Shown here: piece after piece, positions 8,409 to 17,702 of the stretch
Numbering within the stretch: position 1 is the first letter of the stretch
Layout: each line of letters opens with the position of its first letter
Assembly (NCBI GenBank): GCA_937879855.1
Contig: CALFMO010000068.1
Span: 124,001 to 188,000, forward strand
DNA: 64,000 nucleotides
Direction of reading: 5' to 3'
Origin: an uncultured Acidobacteriaceae bacterium
GTDB taxonomy: Bacteria > Acidobacteriota > Terriglobia > Terriglobales > Acidobacteriaceae
Translations under genes and position numbers: made by a program
Notes under the pieces: generated by a model
The model's database searches: none
Told to the model about the DNA's origin: nothing
Seen by the model: the letters and a program-made list of their open reading frames with translations, nothing else

Positions 8409-9635
8409 ATGTTTAATCAACGCAAAAGTAATACCTTCCCATTGAAAAATTCGATTTGGGCAAGGCTGAGTTTCGTGATTTCGGCGGCATTGTTTTGTGC
8501 TGCCCTACCGCTCTCGGCGCAGGACCAACCACCCGCCTCCCAAACCCCTGACAATGGCAAGCCCAAGCAGGAAGCCCCTGCCGAAGCCGGTGGTCCCACC
8601 GACAACGTCGGGCCCTATGCGATCCCGAAGAAAAAGGCCGAAGATGCCCCGCCGCCTCCCCCCATCGCTCCGAAAAGGGCCGAGGACATCCCCGATTATT
8701 CGCTGAAAGTGAACGTGCCGCTAGTGAACGTGGACGTGCTGGTTACAACCAAAAACGGCCAGTTCATTCCCGGGCTGAAGCAGGATAATTTTCGTGTTCT
8801 GGAAGATGGTGTACCACAGAATGTGACTCACTTTACGGTGTCGAAGGCGCCAATTACCGCCGTCCTGCTGGTCGAGTTTGCCTCCACGAACTATATCTTC
8901 ATGATTCAGGCCCTGCAGGCTTCGTACGCTTTCGCCAACACTCTAAAGAAGGACGACTGGGTCGCGGTGGCGTATTACGACATGCAACCGCACATCCTGG
9001 TCGATTTCACCCAGGATAAGAGAGCGATCTATGGGGCACTCAACGAATTGCGTATCCCGGGTTTCGCCGAGACGAATCTTTTCGACGCCCTCTACGACAC
9101 CCTCGACCGCCTCGACCGCGTCGAAGGGAAAAAGTACGTCATCCTGGTGACGACCGGAATCGACACCTTCAGCAAACTGACGCTGGACAAGATCATGAAG
9201 AAGATCAAGGACACCAAGGATGTGACCATCTTCCCCATCAGCGTGGGATTTATTGTGCGTGAATATTGCGAAACGCATCCGGGGGGCTGCTACGGCGCGC
9301 ACGGCATGGGAATCCCGGTCTCAAACATAGACTATCTGCAGGGCGACAATGAGATGAGAACGTTCGCCGCCATGACCGGAGGGCGCGCCTACTTCCCACG
9401 CTTCGAGGGAGAATTGCCGGAGCTGTTCGGAGACATCTCCAATGACATTCGCAACCAATACACGCTTTCCTATTCCCCCACCAATTCGAAACTTGACGGA
9501 ACCTACCGGAAACTGAAAGTCCAGGTAGTTGCGCCCGACGGCGGTCCGCTGAAAGTGAAAGACCAGAAGGGCAAAGACGTGAAAGTCGACGTAGTCGCCC
9601 GCGACGGATATACCGCGAAACATACCGTAGATTAG
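8409..9635 (+). CDS. Exported VWA-domain protein of acidobacterial type
   Basis: Secreted protein of 408 aa. A positively charged N-terminus and hydrophobic signal segment (about 1-37) are followed by a proline/lysine-rich linker (about 38-95). Next comes the opening strand of the acidobacterial VWFA-related domain (DVLVTTKNGQFIPGLKQDNF), then the VWA fold with LLVEFASTNY where a canonical MIDAS DxSxS would be, VILVTTGIDTFSK, and a C-terminal beta segment with NQYTLSYSPTN, common to this family. The domain usually mediates metal-dependent adhesion; here the MIDAS acidic/serine pattern is degenerate, so metal binding is doubtful. The function of the family is unknown. Confidence 0.88.
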   Translation: MFNQRKSNTFPLKNSIWARLSFVISAALFCAALPLSAQDQPPASQTPDNGKPKQEAPAEAGGPTDNVGPYAIPKKKAEDAPPPPPIAPKRAEDIPDYSLKVNVPLVNVDVLVTTKNGQFIPGLKQDNFRVLEDGVPQNVTHFTVSKAPITAVLLVEFASTNYIFMIQALQASYAFANTLKKDDWVAVAYYDMQPHILVDFTQDKRAIYGALNELRIPGFAETNLFDALYDTLDRLDRVEGKKYVILVTTGIDTFSKLTLDKIMKKIKDTKDVTIFPISVGFIVREYCETHPGGCYGAHGMGIPVSNIDYLQGDNEMRTFAAMTGGRAYFPRFEGELPELFGDISNDIRNQYTLSYSPTNSKLDGTYRKLKVQVVAPDGGPLKVKDQKGKDVKVDVVARDGYTAKHTVD

Positions 9636-9679
9636 GGCATCCATTTTGCGGCCTCCCCCACTAGCGATTGCGAGGGTGG

Positions 9680-9838
9680 TCAGGATTGCCGATCACGGTC
9701 GATGCGGTCGGTTTCGGCCAGCAAACGTCTCATCTCCCGAAGAAGGTTCTTTCGCTCGTCCGGGTTTTTGCTCACCTTAAGCTTCGAGACCGTTTCCTCG
9801 AGCTGTTGTGCTAGTTTTTCGAAGTCTGATTCGGCCAT
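9680..9838 (-). CDS. Small charged helical protein, hypothetical (52 aa)
   Basis: Short frame beginning MAESDFEKLAQQLEE and ending with RQS, in the 286-base gap between the VWA and GH31 genes. It has heptad-like spacing of Leu and charged residues and no cysteine, and looks like a small coiled-coil protein. It has no convincing Shine-Dalgarno sequence. Support is the sensible amino-acid composition and the absence of any other content in this gap. No function can be assigned. Confidence 0.45.
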   Translation of the reverse strand: MAESDFEKLAQQLEETVSKLKVSKNPDERKNLLREMRRLLAETDRIDRDRQS

Positions 9839-9921
9839 AGGAGGGATGCAGTAGAGTGCTACAGCTGTCCGTTCGATGCCATACAGACTTTCCGGTAAGT
9901 AATAGTATGTAGGAGCTGAGT

Positions 9922-12288
9922 CTACTCTTTGACGGAAACTTGTTTCCCCGCGTACTGCACGATTTTGTTGGAGTCGTCTGTCGGATTCACCCCGACGCCG
10001 TGATTCTCGCCGACAAAGACTACGCGGAACGACCGGCTTTCCGGCATGCCCGGAAAATGCCCTTTGCGGTCGCCGATGGTCAGCCTGTGGGCCCGGTCGT
10101 CCCAGTGAAGGGGAATCGTCGTGTAGGCACCTTTTTCGTAATCGTAATTATCGTTTTCATCTTCATAGAGGGTGAAATCGCCGTTTGCGCCGCGGTAAAT
10201 ACGCAATTCAATCGGATCGGCAGGCTTCTGTGTTGCCCACTCTTCGTCGGGTCCTAGGGGAAGAATCGAACCGGCGCGGACATATAACGGCAGATGCTCT
10301 AAAGGAGCGATGGCGCTCAGCGTCCGCCCTCCTTCGACCGGGACTCCCGTCCAGAAGTCGTACCACTTCGTTTCTGGCAGATAAACTGGCCGGGCTGTAG
10401 CACCGGCGTCGGTCACCGGATTCACCAGGAACGCCGGGCCGAACATGAATTGGTCTCCAATATTCTGTGCGCGCACATCGGTGCGGAAATCCATTACCAG
10501 CGGCCGCATTGGCGTGTAGGCCTCGCTGGTCGTTTTCCACGCCAGCGAGTAGATGTAAGGCAGCATGCGGTAGCGCAGGCGATCAAAGTTCACCAGGATC
10601 GTCTGCGCATCCGGACCGTAAGACCACAATTCGTTTTCGTCGGGATTGCGCGTGCCGTGAACCCGCAGGATGGGATTGAATGTGCCGTACTGGAACCAGC
10701 GAATAAACAGTTCACGGAAGGCCGGATCGGCGGGGCTGCCCGAAACGAATCCGCCGATGTCGGTGGTCCAATACGGAATCCCCGAAAGCTCAAAATTCAA
10801 ACCTGCCGGAATCTGCCGCCGGAAGCTGAGCCAATCGGAGTTGATGTCGCCCGACCAGGCCGTGACGGCATTGCGTTGCGATCCCGCGAAGTCGGAGCGA
10901 GACAGAATGAACACTCGCTTCCGATCGGATGCGCTGCGCTGTCCCTGATAAACGGCCCCAGTGTCGAGCAGGGGATAAGCATTGACATAGCGATTTCCGC
11001 TGCCGGCGGCCAGTTTGTGATTCAACAGGACGTTCTCTTCCTGCCCTTCGGTTTCCGGTTCGGTCGTATCCATCCACCAGGCGTCGAGGCCAATGCTGAA
11101 GAGGTCTTTATTTACCAGGTCCCAATAGTATTTGCGGGCCTCAGGGCTCGTCGCGTCATACACTGCCATTCCATTGGCGTGGAAGGGCGGCTTGGCGAAT
11201 TTGAATTTGTCGACGAACCAGCCCTTGCTCTGCATGTAGTCGTAATTGGCGGAGCCGGGCTCAAAAAATGGCCAGATCGAAATCATCAGGTGGAAATTTT
11301 CGCGGTGCAGCTGGTCGACCATAGTCTTGGGATCGGGATAATTCTTGTTGAAGACGAATTCTCCTTTGCGATTCCACCAGAACCAATCCTGCACGATGTT
11401 GTCAGCAGGAATGTGCAGTGCGCGATATTTGCGGGCGATGCCTAGCAGTTCTTCCTGCGACTTGTAGCGGTTCTTGCACTGCCAGAATCCATAGGCCCAC
11501 TTGCCGAACATGGGAACCTGCCCGGTCAAATCGCGATAGCCAGCGATAATTTTGTCGAACTCAGGGCCGTAGAGAAAGTAATAGTCGATGACGTCGGCAA
11601 CTTCGGAACTGATGTAAAGATAATTGGCAAAGCGGTTATTGAATCGGCTGCGGGAAGTGTTGTTCCAGAAAATGCCGTAACCCTTGCTCGAGAGCATGAG
11701 CGGCACAGAGATGTTGCTGTTTTCCTGCGAAATGTCGACCGACTCTCCGCGGTAATTCCACACGCCGGCCTGGTGCTGGCCCAGCCCGTACAGGCCTTCA
11801 TGCGAGCCATACATGCCGACGAAAGATTCCGCGCGGTAAGTGTCTTCGCCATTCACTTTCTCGGGAGTCATGTGACGGGATAACTCCTGGAACAGCGAGT
11901 CGCCATGGACTTCGCTATACGTGATGGCCCCATCTTTTTTTGCGACCGTAACTTTGAGCAGGGCGGTGGTGAGCGTCACGGATTCGTCGCTGGATTGCAT
12001 CGTCCATTGCGGGGCCGGCCAGCTTTCTTTGATGACGACAAAGTCTGCTCGCTTGGGAAACATGGCCGTCGCCGAATAAAGAATGTGGATGATCGAGTCC
12101 GAGCACACTTGCACTTTCAGCGAGCCCGTTCCCATGGAGAACAGAACTCCATCGGCCTGCTGCTGCACTTGCCGGACGGGATTCATGGGCATCCACTGGG
12201 CTTGGGCGGCGGTGGTCCACACGAGGCTTAAAAAAAACATAACCAGAAATGGAAGGAATAAGCGCGGCGATTGTTTATTGTTTGTCAT
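9922..12288 (-). CDS. Glycoside hydrolase family 31 (alpha-glucosidase / alpha-xylosidase type), exported
   Basis: Retaining alpha-glycosidase of 788 aa with a signal peptide (about 1-30, ending AQAQ). N-terminal beta-sandwich (about 35-215) contains GLYGLGQHQAG and FWNNTSRSRF. The catalytic barrel contains AYGFWQCKNRYKSQEELL, the nucleophile region DAWWMDTTEPE, the acid/base region WSGDINSDW and GIPYWTTDIGGF. Two C-terminal beta domains follow, the second resembling DUF5110 (TLYEDENDNYDYEKGAY). Periplasmic or surface location fits plant-polysaccharide or oligosaccharide trimming. Substrate preference cannot be decided from the sequence. It is divergent from the TPR gene with a 236-base gap. 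Confidence 0.93.
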   Translation of the reverse strand: MTNNKQSPRLFLPFLVMFFLSLVWTTAAQAQWMPMNPVRQVQQQADGVLFSMGTGSLKVQVCSDSIIHILYSATAMFPKRADFVVIKESWPAPQWTMQSSDESVTLTTALLKVTVAKKDGAITYSEVHGDSLFQELSRHMTPEKVNGEDTYRAESFVGMYGSHEGLYGLGQHQAGVWNYRGESVDISQENSNISVPLMLSSKGYGIFWNNTSRSRFNNRFANYLYISSEVADVIDYYFLYGPEFDKIIAGYRDLTGQVPMFGKWAYGFWQCKNRYKSQEELLGIARKYRALHIPADNIVQDWFWWNRKGEFVFNKNYPDPKTMVDQLHRENFHLMISIWPFFEPGSANYDYMQSKGWFVDKFKFAKPPFHANGMAVYDATSPEARKYYWDLVNKDLFSIGLDAWWMDTTEPETEGQEENVLLNHKLAAGSGNRYVNAYPLLDTGAVYQGQRSASDRKRVFILSRSDFAGSQRNAVTAWSGDINSDWLSFRRQIPAGLNFELSGIPYWTTDIGGFVSGSPADPAFRELFIRWFQYGTFNPILRVHGTRNPDENELWSYGPDAQTILVNFDRLRYRMLPYIYSLAWKTTSEAYTPMRPLVMDFRTDVRAQNIGDQFMFGPAFLVNPVTDAGATARPVYLPETKWYDFWTGVPVEGGRTLSAIAPLEHLPLYVRAGSILPLGPDEEWATQKPADPIELRIYRGANGDFTLYEDENDNYDYEKGAYTTIPLHWDDRAHRLTIGDRKGHFPGMPESRSFRVVFVGENHGVGVNPTDDSNKIVQYAGKQVSVKE

Positions 12289-12524
12289 AGCGATTCCCTA
12301 AAAAGAAAAACAGAGTCCACCGAAGCTGCATTCATTCGGCCTTGAATCACAACGATTCTTTGCGTATGCGCTGGTAAGAATGGCAGGCGAAGAATAACAC
12401 CTCTCGGGTAGCGTTTTGGCCTTACAATGCCGCAGCTGAAAAAATTTGAGGGTCTGCTCGAGCGGCGACGAACGACAGCGACCGAAGCACGGCGCGCCAT
12501 TCTCTGTAAGTTAAAATCTGGTGT

Positions 12525-13688
12525 ATGAAGTTGCCCGCATTGCTCGGGATGGCGGCGGCTTGCGTGCTTCTGACCGCCTCCCCCCAGGCCAGATCTCAAG
12601 TTCCCGCGCCCCCGAACTCCGCAGCAGTTCAATTGCACTCATATCTGCAGCAAGCCGCCGAGGCGATGCACAAGGGAGATCTCGCAACTGCGGCTGACAA
12701 CCTTCGACAGGCCTTAAAGATTGATCCTCATTCGCTGGCGGCCCTCAACAACCTGGGGATTGTCTTGGCTCGCCAGGGGAAGCCCGAGGACGCGATTCCT
12801 CTCTACCAGGAGGCGCTGAAAGTACGTGCAGGAGATCAGGCAACCGAGCGCAATCTGGCGGTAGCGTATTTCAAAGCCGAGCAGTATCGCCCTGCATGGA
12901 GGGTGCTTCAGCCCATGACAGTGAAGTATCCCAAAGATTTTCAGATCCTCGAACTCTCTGGCCTGAGCCTGTTCGCGCTCGATCGTTATCCGGAGGCTGC
13001 GCGTTACCTCGAGCGCGCCAATCAGGCGGACCCGTCTGACCTGGAGACTCTCGACATCCTCGGCAAAGCCTATTTACGGATGAAAGACTACAAGGCGCTT
13101 ACCGACGTGTTTGCGCGAATCATGAAACTGAATCCGAACTCGGCGCCCGCTCACATCATGATGGGCACCGCTTACGACGAGATGTCGAATCGCGCAGACG
13201 CCATCAAGGAGTATCAAGCGGCCGAGGCCGCGGATCCGAAATTTATGGGCGTGCACTCTGGCCTGGGCTACCTCTACTGGCGCCAAGGCGACACCGACCA
13301 GGCGGAAAAAGAGATGCGAGCCGAGCTTCAGAACTTTCCCAACGATCCGGTGGCGAACTGCATTCTAGGCCAGATACTGTTGAACAACTCCCAACTCGAG
13401 GACGCCGAATCGCATTTTCGCGCTGCGCTGAAGGCAAACCCTCGCTACGGGGAGGCTTTGTTCGGTCTGGGGAAGACCGAGATTGCGAAAAACGATCCCG
13501 CAGCAGCGATTGAGCCTCTGCGCAAAGCGATCCAACTCGATCCAAATTACGCGGAGGCCCATTTCGTGCTGGGCAGCGCTCTGCGACAGGTAGGGCAGGA
13601 CGCAGAGGGGAAGCGGGAACAGAAGATGTCACTTGATCTGCAGGAGAAAAAGCGGGTGGAAGCGATCAAGAAAACTGAGAGCCAGTGA
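12525..13688 (+). CDS. Exported tetratricopeptide-repeat protein
   Basis: Protein of 387 aa with a signal peptide (about 1-25) followed by about nine or ten TPR units from residue 40 to 375. Clear repeats include ALNNLGIVLARQGKPEDAI, GLGYLYWRQGDTDQAEKEM and AHFVLGSALRQVGQDAEGK. TPR arrays are protein-interaction scaffolds, and the signal peptide suggests a periplasmic role. No enzymatic domain is present. It ends 37 bases before a strong hairpin and faces the TonB receptor gene convergently. Confidence 0.88.
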   Translation: MKLPALLGMAAACVLLTASPQARSQVPAPPNSAAVQLHSYLQQAAEAMHKGDLATAADNLRQALKIDPHSLAALNNLGIVLARQGKPEDAIPLYQEALKVRAGDQATERNLAVAYFKAEQYRPAWRVLQPMTVKYPKDFQILELSGLSLFALDRYPEAARYLERANQADPSDLETLDILGKAYLRMKDYKALTDVFARIMKLNPNSAPAHIMMGTAYDEMSNRADAIKEYQAAEAADPKFMGVHSGLGYLYWRQGDTDQAEKEMRAELQNFPNDPVANCILGQILLNNSQLEDAESHFRAALKANPRYGEALFGLGKTEIAKNDPAAAIEPLRKAIQLDPNYAEAHFVLGSALRQVGQDAEGKREQKMSLDLQEKKRVEAIKKTESQ

Positions 13689-13725
13689 ATTCTCAAGACA
13701 GGAACAATCTGGGCGGAAAATAAAA

Positions 13726-13752
13726 GGGCGCACGCTATTTCAACGTGCGCCC
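13726..13752 (-). terminator. Intrinsic terminator between convergent genes
   Basis: Perfect 9-bp stem GGGCGCACG / CGTGCGCCC with a 9-base loop. On the minus strand it is followed by TTTTATTTT, a proper U-tract, so it terminates the TonB receptor transcript. For the plus-strand TPR gene it offers a stem without a T-run. Confidence 0.85.
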
Positions 13753-13775
13753 AGAAGGATCTTAAGCTCTGATCG

Positions 13776-16700
13776 TTAGAACTTAATCTTGGCCCCCAGT
13801 TGGAGGTTGCGTGGGTCATGCCATCCGTTGACTTGACCAAAGGTAGCGCTTCCGATGTTAGTGTCAACGGAGTTCGGGCTGCCGTGGTTGAAGGTGTTGA
13901 ACGTCTCAAGCCGAAGTTGCAAGGCCGCGCGTTCACCGAAATTGATGTTCTTGATCAGGGAGATGTCCCACAGTTGGAAACCCGGGCCTAAGACGGTGCC
14001 CGGCTTCTCGGTACCGAAGTGTCCCGCCGCCGCCACAAAAGCAGCGGTATCGAAGAACTCCGCCGCAGTCTTCGGCCCGTGAGGATCTCCGATTATGTCG
14101 GTACGGAGTTGAGCAGTGGCCCCGCGCGCCATGTTTAACCCCGAGTTATTGTTGGCTGCCGTAGCAAACGGATCGGCACCTTGAGTTACTGTCGTGGATT
14201 GACCAGATTGGAGGTTCGTAATGCCGGAGATTTCCCAACCCCCGAGCACATGTCCAGCCAGGTCGGCGCGGTTTTTGTAGAACGGCAGCTCGTAGACATA
14301 ACTGACAACCAAAATCTGCGGGGTATTCAAAGTTGATAGTCCGTAGCTGCCCTTCAGGTTATAGGCATCTGCAACTCCGAGACTGCGGTCTTGCGGGTTG
14401 GTCGTCAGAAGTTTTGACCAGGTATAGGCTACTCCCAGTGTTAAACCCTGGCTAAACCGTCGGTTCAAAGAAACCTGCAGGGAGTTGTAGTTGCTGGTGA
14501 ATACCGGGAAACGCGAAGTAATCGCCTGATACCCGGGGAAGGGCACAAGCGCGTTCGCGTCAGTATTTGGATTGGCCAATCGCGCGGCCACCGTAGGTTG
14601 ATTGATATTCGCATCTCCCAAGAGATGGACACCTTTGGTTCCGACGTAGCCCACCTCAAGGACCGTATTCGGCATGAGTTCATGCTGAACCGAAAGGTTG
14701 AAGTCCTGATAGCTCGGAACCTTGAACGTGGGGTTTCCAGTGACTGTAAGGCTGCTCGGCCCGAGAGGCGTAGCCCCTGAGACTCCATTGTTCACATTGT
14801 CGAACAGGTTGACATTGCCAACGTTGTTCTTGGTGGAAGTCTGGACCAGCGGGGGATCGACGAAAGCATTCTGCTCCCAAATGCCGTTGAGAGTTCGATC
14901 ATAGAAGATCCCGTAACCGGCGCGGATGGCCCACTTTCCGTTTCCGAGTGGATCGTACGCAATACCGATTCGGGGACCGAAATTGTTGTTCGAGTTGGGA
15001 TTGACCAGCTTGCCAAAGGGAGAGCAGCTCACACTCGGCGAAATCGCTTGGGCCGCACTGCAGGCAGCTCCCTTCGGGAAAATCAGGCCGTTTGCATATT
15101 TCGAGGCATCTGCATTTTTCGAAGCAGCTACCATTTGTCCCGTGGCTGGGTCGATCGTCGGCGCATTGCTGAGGCTGAAGATGTTCGGATCGAAATTCAC
15201 CAACGTGTTATTGCTATCGGAGGGCGACGGGAAGTAGCTGTATCTGACACCCAGATTGAGGGTCAGACGTCGGGTAGCCTTCCAGTCATCTTGAACGTAG
15301 AACTCAAAGTTGGTGTAGTGCAGGAAGGGAATTACGTCCCGGCTCTGCTGAGAATACGTGTCTGCGATCCCTAACAAGAAATTCGCAAATTCCGGATTCC
15401 CATTCGAGTTTGAAAAGCCGAAATTCGCTGATCCTCCAGAACCGTTCTCGGTCTTGGTCATCCACATCGCCGTGAGGCCCGCCCGTACCGTGTGGTTTCC
15501 GTATTGGATCGACAGGTTATCGAAGATGTTCTTGTCCTTGTTACGCTCGAAATACGGTGCGCTAGTATTGGCCAAGCCCAAGGCCCCGGATCCAAACGTG
15601 ACATTCGGTGCTCGGCCGTACGGATCCTGGTATGTAGTTAACCCGGTGAGCGTGCCAGTGAAAGCTGTCGAATTTGCCTTGGCTCCCGTCAAATTCGAAT
15701 TGATAGCCCCCCAGGCGTCGACGAACTCCACCTCATTGACGACCCTTGGTGAGAGTGTTGCCGTCGCGTTCACAACCAGGTTGCGACCGGGGGCATTGAG
15801 TGAAGTTGTCTCAACGCCAGGATAGTTCGCGGCGCCCCATAGGCCAAACGGGAAATTCTGGGGAACGGAATCCTGCATGTAACGCGCGTAGAGGCGCACC
15901 CTATCCCCGGCGTTCTGGTCGAGGCGGATGATGTCTTGGCGGAAGTTGTTCAGTTGACTGAAATTGGTGCTAAGCGAGCCGCTTCCGTTGCCGGGGTTGG
16001 CGAGCATGAATCCGTTCAAATAGGCTTGCGCATTCTTGCTGTAGCAAGCTGGGCTAATGGTGGAGACGCCGCCGGAAGTAGTCACGCAGCCTGCTGGAGC
16101 GCTCGGGGGCAAGACAGTAACTGGGCTGCTGAATTTTCCCGCCAACTCGGCTGAAGTCGGAATGGAAGCGGTTCTTGAGCCAGGCGTACTAGCCTTCCGC
16201 CATTCCTCCGACCAGAAAAAGAACGTCTTATTCTTGCTGGGGTGATACAGCTTCGGGATAAACAACGGGCCCCCGATGGTGAACCCATAGTCGTTATAGC
16301 GCTCGATCGGAGTCTTGAAATCAGAAGGAGATCCACCGGCGGCGATTGCGGCGCGAGCGTCGAAAGTATTCGCATTGTAAAAATTGTTGCGATTGAACTC
16401 ATAAGCGCTGCCATGGAAACGGTTGGTGCCAGACTTGATTGCAACCGCGACTTGACCGCCACCGCTTCGTCCGAAGGCCGCGTCGTAGTTGCTGCGCTCC
16501 AGGGTGAACTCTTGGATTGCGTCAATGCCCGGCGTATTCAGCAAAGTTCCGTTCGATCCGCTGTCGTTGATGTCGGCGCCATCCACAGTCCAGTTATTTG
16601 CGCCGGTGCGGGCGCCATTAACCGAGATCTGGGTGTTGCTGCTCAGACCAAATCCTGGCTTGTCGCCCAGTTGATTGGAGACTCCTGGCTGCAGCAACAC

Positions 16701-17210
16701 AAGCTGTTCGAAGTTGCGATTACTTAACGCCAACTCCCGAACCTGGTCGCCGGTCACTGTGCCAGATTGTTCGGCGGTCGTGGTCTGGATGGGAGTGTTT
16801 TCCGCGGTCACCTCGATCCGCTCGCTCACCTGGCCAGCTTTCAATTGCACGTCGAGCGTGTGCTTTTCCGCGACGTTCAGGACTACATCCTTGGCCACGT
16901 AGGTTTGGAAGCCCGCATTGTTCACCGTCACGGTGTAGCGTCCTGCAGGCAGGTTCGTGATATTGAAACTGCCGGAGTTCCCGGTGGTCACGTTGCGAAC
17001 ATCTGTGCCGGTTTCATTGTTATGAACGACGACAGTTGCGCCGGGCACTACGGCGCCACTGGCGTCGGTCACAGTGCCAGTGAGGGTTGCGGCCAGTTCC
17101 TGGGCGAAACTCGCGGCCGATAGGACCAGAACGATCAACAACAACACCAGGAAAAGCGAAGAAATGGTTCGCGCCCCGCGGCGCAGATTCTGAATCTCTG
17201 ATTGCTTCAT
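13776..17210 (-). CDS. TonB-dependent outer-membrane receptor, Oar-like, with N-terminal regulatory-like domain
   Basis: Outer-membrane transporter of 1144 aa. The start at 17210 has AGGAGG upstream and gives a short polar N-terminus plus a hydrophobic signal segment (about 16-40). A carboxypeptidase-regulatory/Cna-B-like domain follows (about 42-130: TLTGTVTDASGAVVPGATV), then a plug domain (VNGARTGANNWTVDGADIND) and a long barrel region ending in KIKF, aromatic-terminal as usual for outer-membrane proteins. This is the common acidobacterial Oar-like class, typically used for import of oligosaccharides or other large solutes. The divergent GntR gene and shared palindromes suggest induction by a metabolite. 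The substrate is unknown. Confidence 0.9.
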   Translation of the reverse strand: MKQSEIQNLRRGARTISSLFLVLLLIVLVLSAASFAQELAATLTGTVTDASGAVVPGATVVVHNNETGTDVRNVTTGNSGSFNITNLPAGRYTVTVNNAGFQTYVAKDVVLNVAEKHTLDVQLKAGQVSERIEVTAENTPIQTTTAEQSGTVTGDQVRELALSNRNFEQLVLLQPGVSNQLGDKPGFGLSSNTQISVNGARTGANNWTVDGADINDSGSNGTLLNTPGIDAIQEFTLERSNYDAAFGRSGGGQVAVAIKSGTNRFHGSAYEFNRNNFYNANTFDARAAIAAGGSPSDFKTPIERYNDYGFTIGGPLFIPKLYHPSKNKTFFFWSEEWRKASTPGSRTASIPTSAELAGKFSSPVTVLPPSAPAGCVTTSGGVSTISPACYSKNAQAYLNGFMLANPGNGSGSLSTNFSQLNNFRQDIIRLDQNAGDRVRLYARYMQDSVPQNFPFGLWGAANYPGVETTSLNAPGRNLVVNATATLSPRVVNEVEFVDAWGAINSNLTGAKANSTAFTGTLTGLTTYQDPYGRAPNVTFGSGALGLANTSAPYFERNKDKNIFDNLSIQYGNHTVRAGLTAMWMTKTENGSGGSANFGFSNSNGNPEFANFLLGIADTYSQQSRDVIPFLHYTNFEFYVQDDWKATRRLTLNLGVRYSYFPSPSDSNNTLVNFDPNIFSLSNAPTIDPATGQMVAASKNADASKYANGLIFPKGAACSAAQAISPSVSCSPFGKLVNPNSNNNFGPRIGIAYDPLGNGKWAIRAGYGIFYDRTLNGIWEQNAFVDPPLVQTSTKNNVGNVNLFDNVNNGVSGATPLGPSSLTVTGNPTFKVPSYQDFNLSVQHELMPNTVLEVGYVGTKGVHLLGDANINQPTVAARLANPNTDANALVPFPGYQAITSRFPVFTSNYNSLQVSLNRRFSQGLTLGVAYTWSKLLTTNPQDRSLGVADAYNLKGSYGLSTLNTPQILVVSYVYELPFYKNRADLAGHVLGGWEISGITNLQSGQSTTVTQGADPFATAANNNSGLNMARGATAQLRTDIIGDPHGPKTAAEFFDTAAFVAAAGHFGTEKPGTVLGPGFQLWDISLIKNINFGERAALQLRLETFNTFNHGSPNSVDTNIGSATFGQVNGWHDPRNLQLGAKIKF

Positions 17211-17285
17211 CACACACCCTCCTAAAGAACGCTTCGACCGGGAGACCGAGACGTGGCGCAAAGTCGCTCTAATACAATCCGACTA

Positions 17286-17297
17286 TGCTATATAGCA
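17286..17297. promoter_or_regulatory. Candidate GntR operator 1 (receptor side)
   Basis: Perfect 12-bp palindrome TGCTATATAGCA, 76 bases upstream of the receptor start codon, where it would overlap or neighbour the receptor promoter. Confidence 0.6.
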
Positions 17298-17621
17298 CAC
17301 CGATGATCATGGTCAAGAAGAAAATGCGACAATTTCTAAAAATGTTTTGGAAACTTCTCCTTGGAAGCTGCTCTATATCACCTCAAGAACGATTTCTAAC
17401 CCGCTATGGATAACCGGATTCTCCAGTTTTCAGGATAGAGCTGTGGAAAACTTGTGATTACCGTCACAGTCGGCACTTTCTGCCACGCCAGAGCGGAATA
17501 GTTTGCATCCAAGGAGACCGAAATCCAAAATCGATCCGCTCTATAGCAACAATAGATCGTGGCTTATCGTTCCCGGCGGGCGGTGTCTACAACTTTCACC
17601 TTTACACCGGTCAATAATTGA

Positions 17622-17631
17622 GCTATATAGC
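17622..17631. promoter_or_regulatory. Candidate GntR operator 2 (regulator side)
   Basis: 10-bp palindrome GCTATATAGC, same core as operator 1, followed by A as in operator 1. It lies 72 bases before the preferred gntR start (17703) and touches the alternative start at 17634, so autoregulation is likely. Confidence 0.6.
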
Positions 17632-17702
17632 AGATGAACGTGCCTAGTATCCTAGCCGCACGTCAGTCACTGAGCGCCGCACTCCGGCCCGGAAAGCGAT
17701 TC

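Larger units (their letters stand above)
17211..17702. promoter_or_regulatory. Divergent control region between TonB receptor and GntR gene
   Basis: 492 bases without a supported gene, clearly AT-richer than its surroundings. It contains two palindromes centred on TATATA (17286-17297 and 17622-17631) and two partial matches near 17370-17379 and 17538-17548. The receptor's Shine-Dalgarno sits at its left edge. Promoters for both genes should lie here. Confidence 0.65.

Noticed and set aside
10450..11445. 331-codon plus-strand frame opposite the GH31 gene
   Set aside because: Fully antisense to the catalytic domain, with a composition typical of shadow frames and no recognisable domain.
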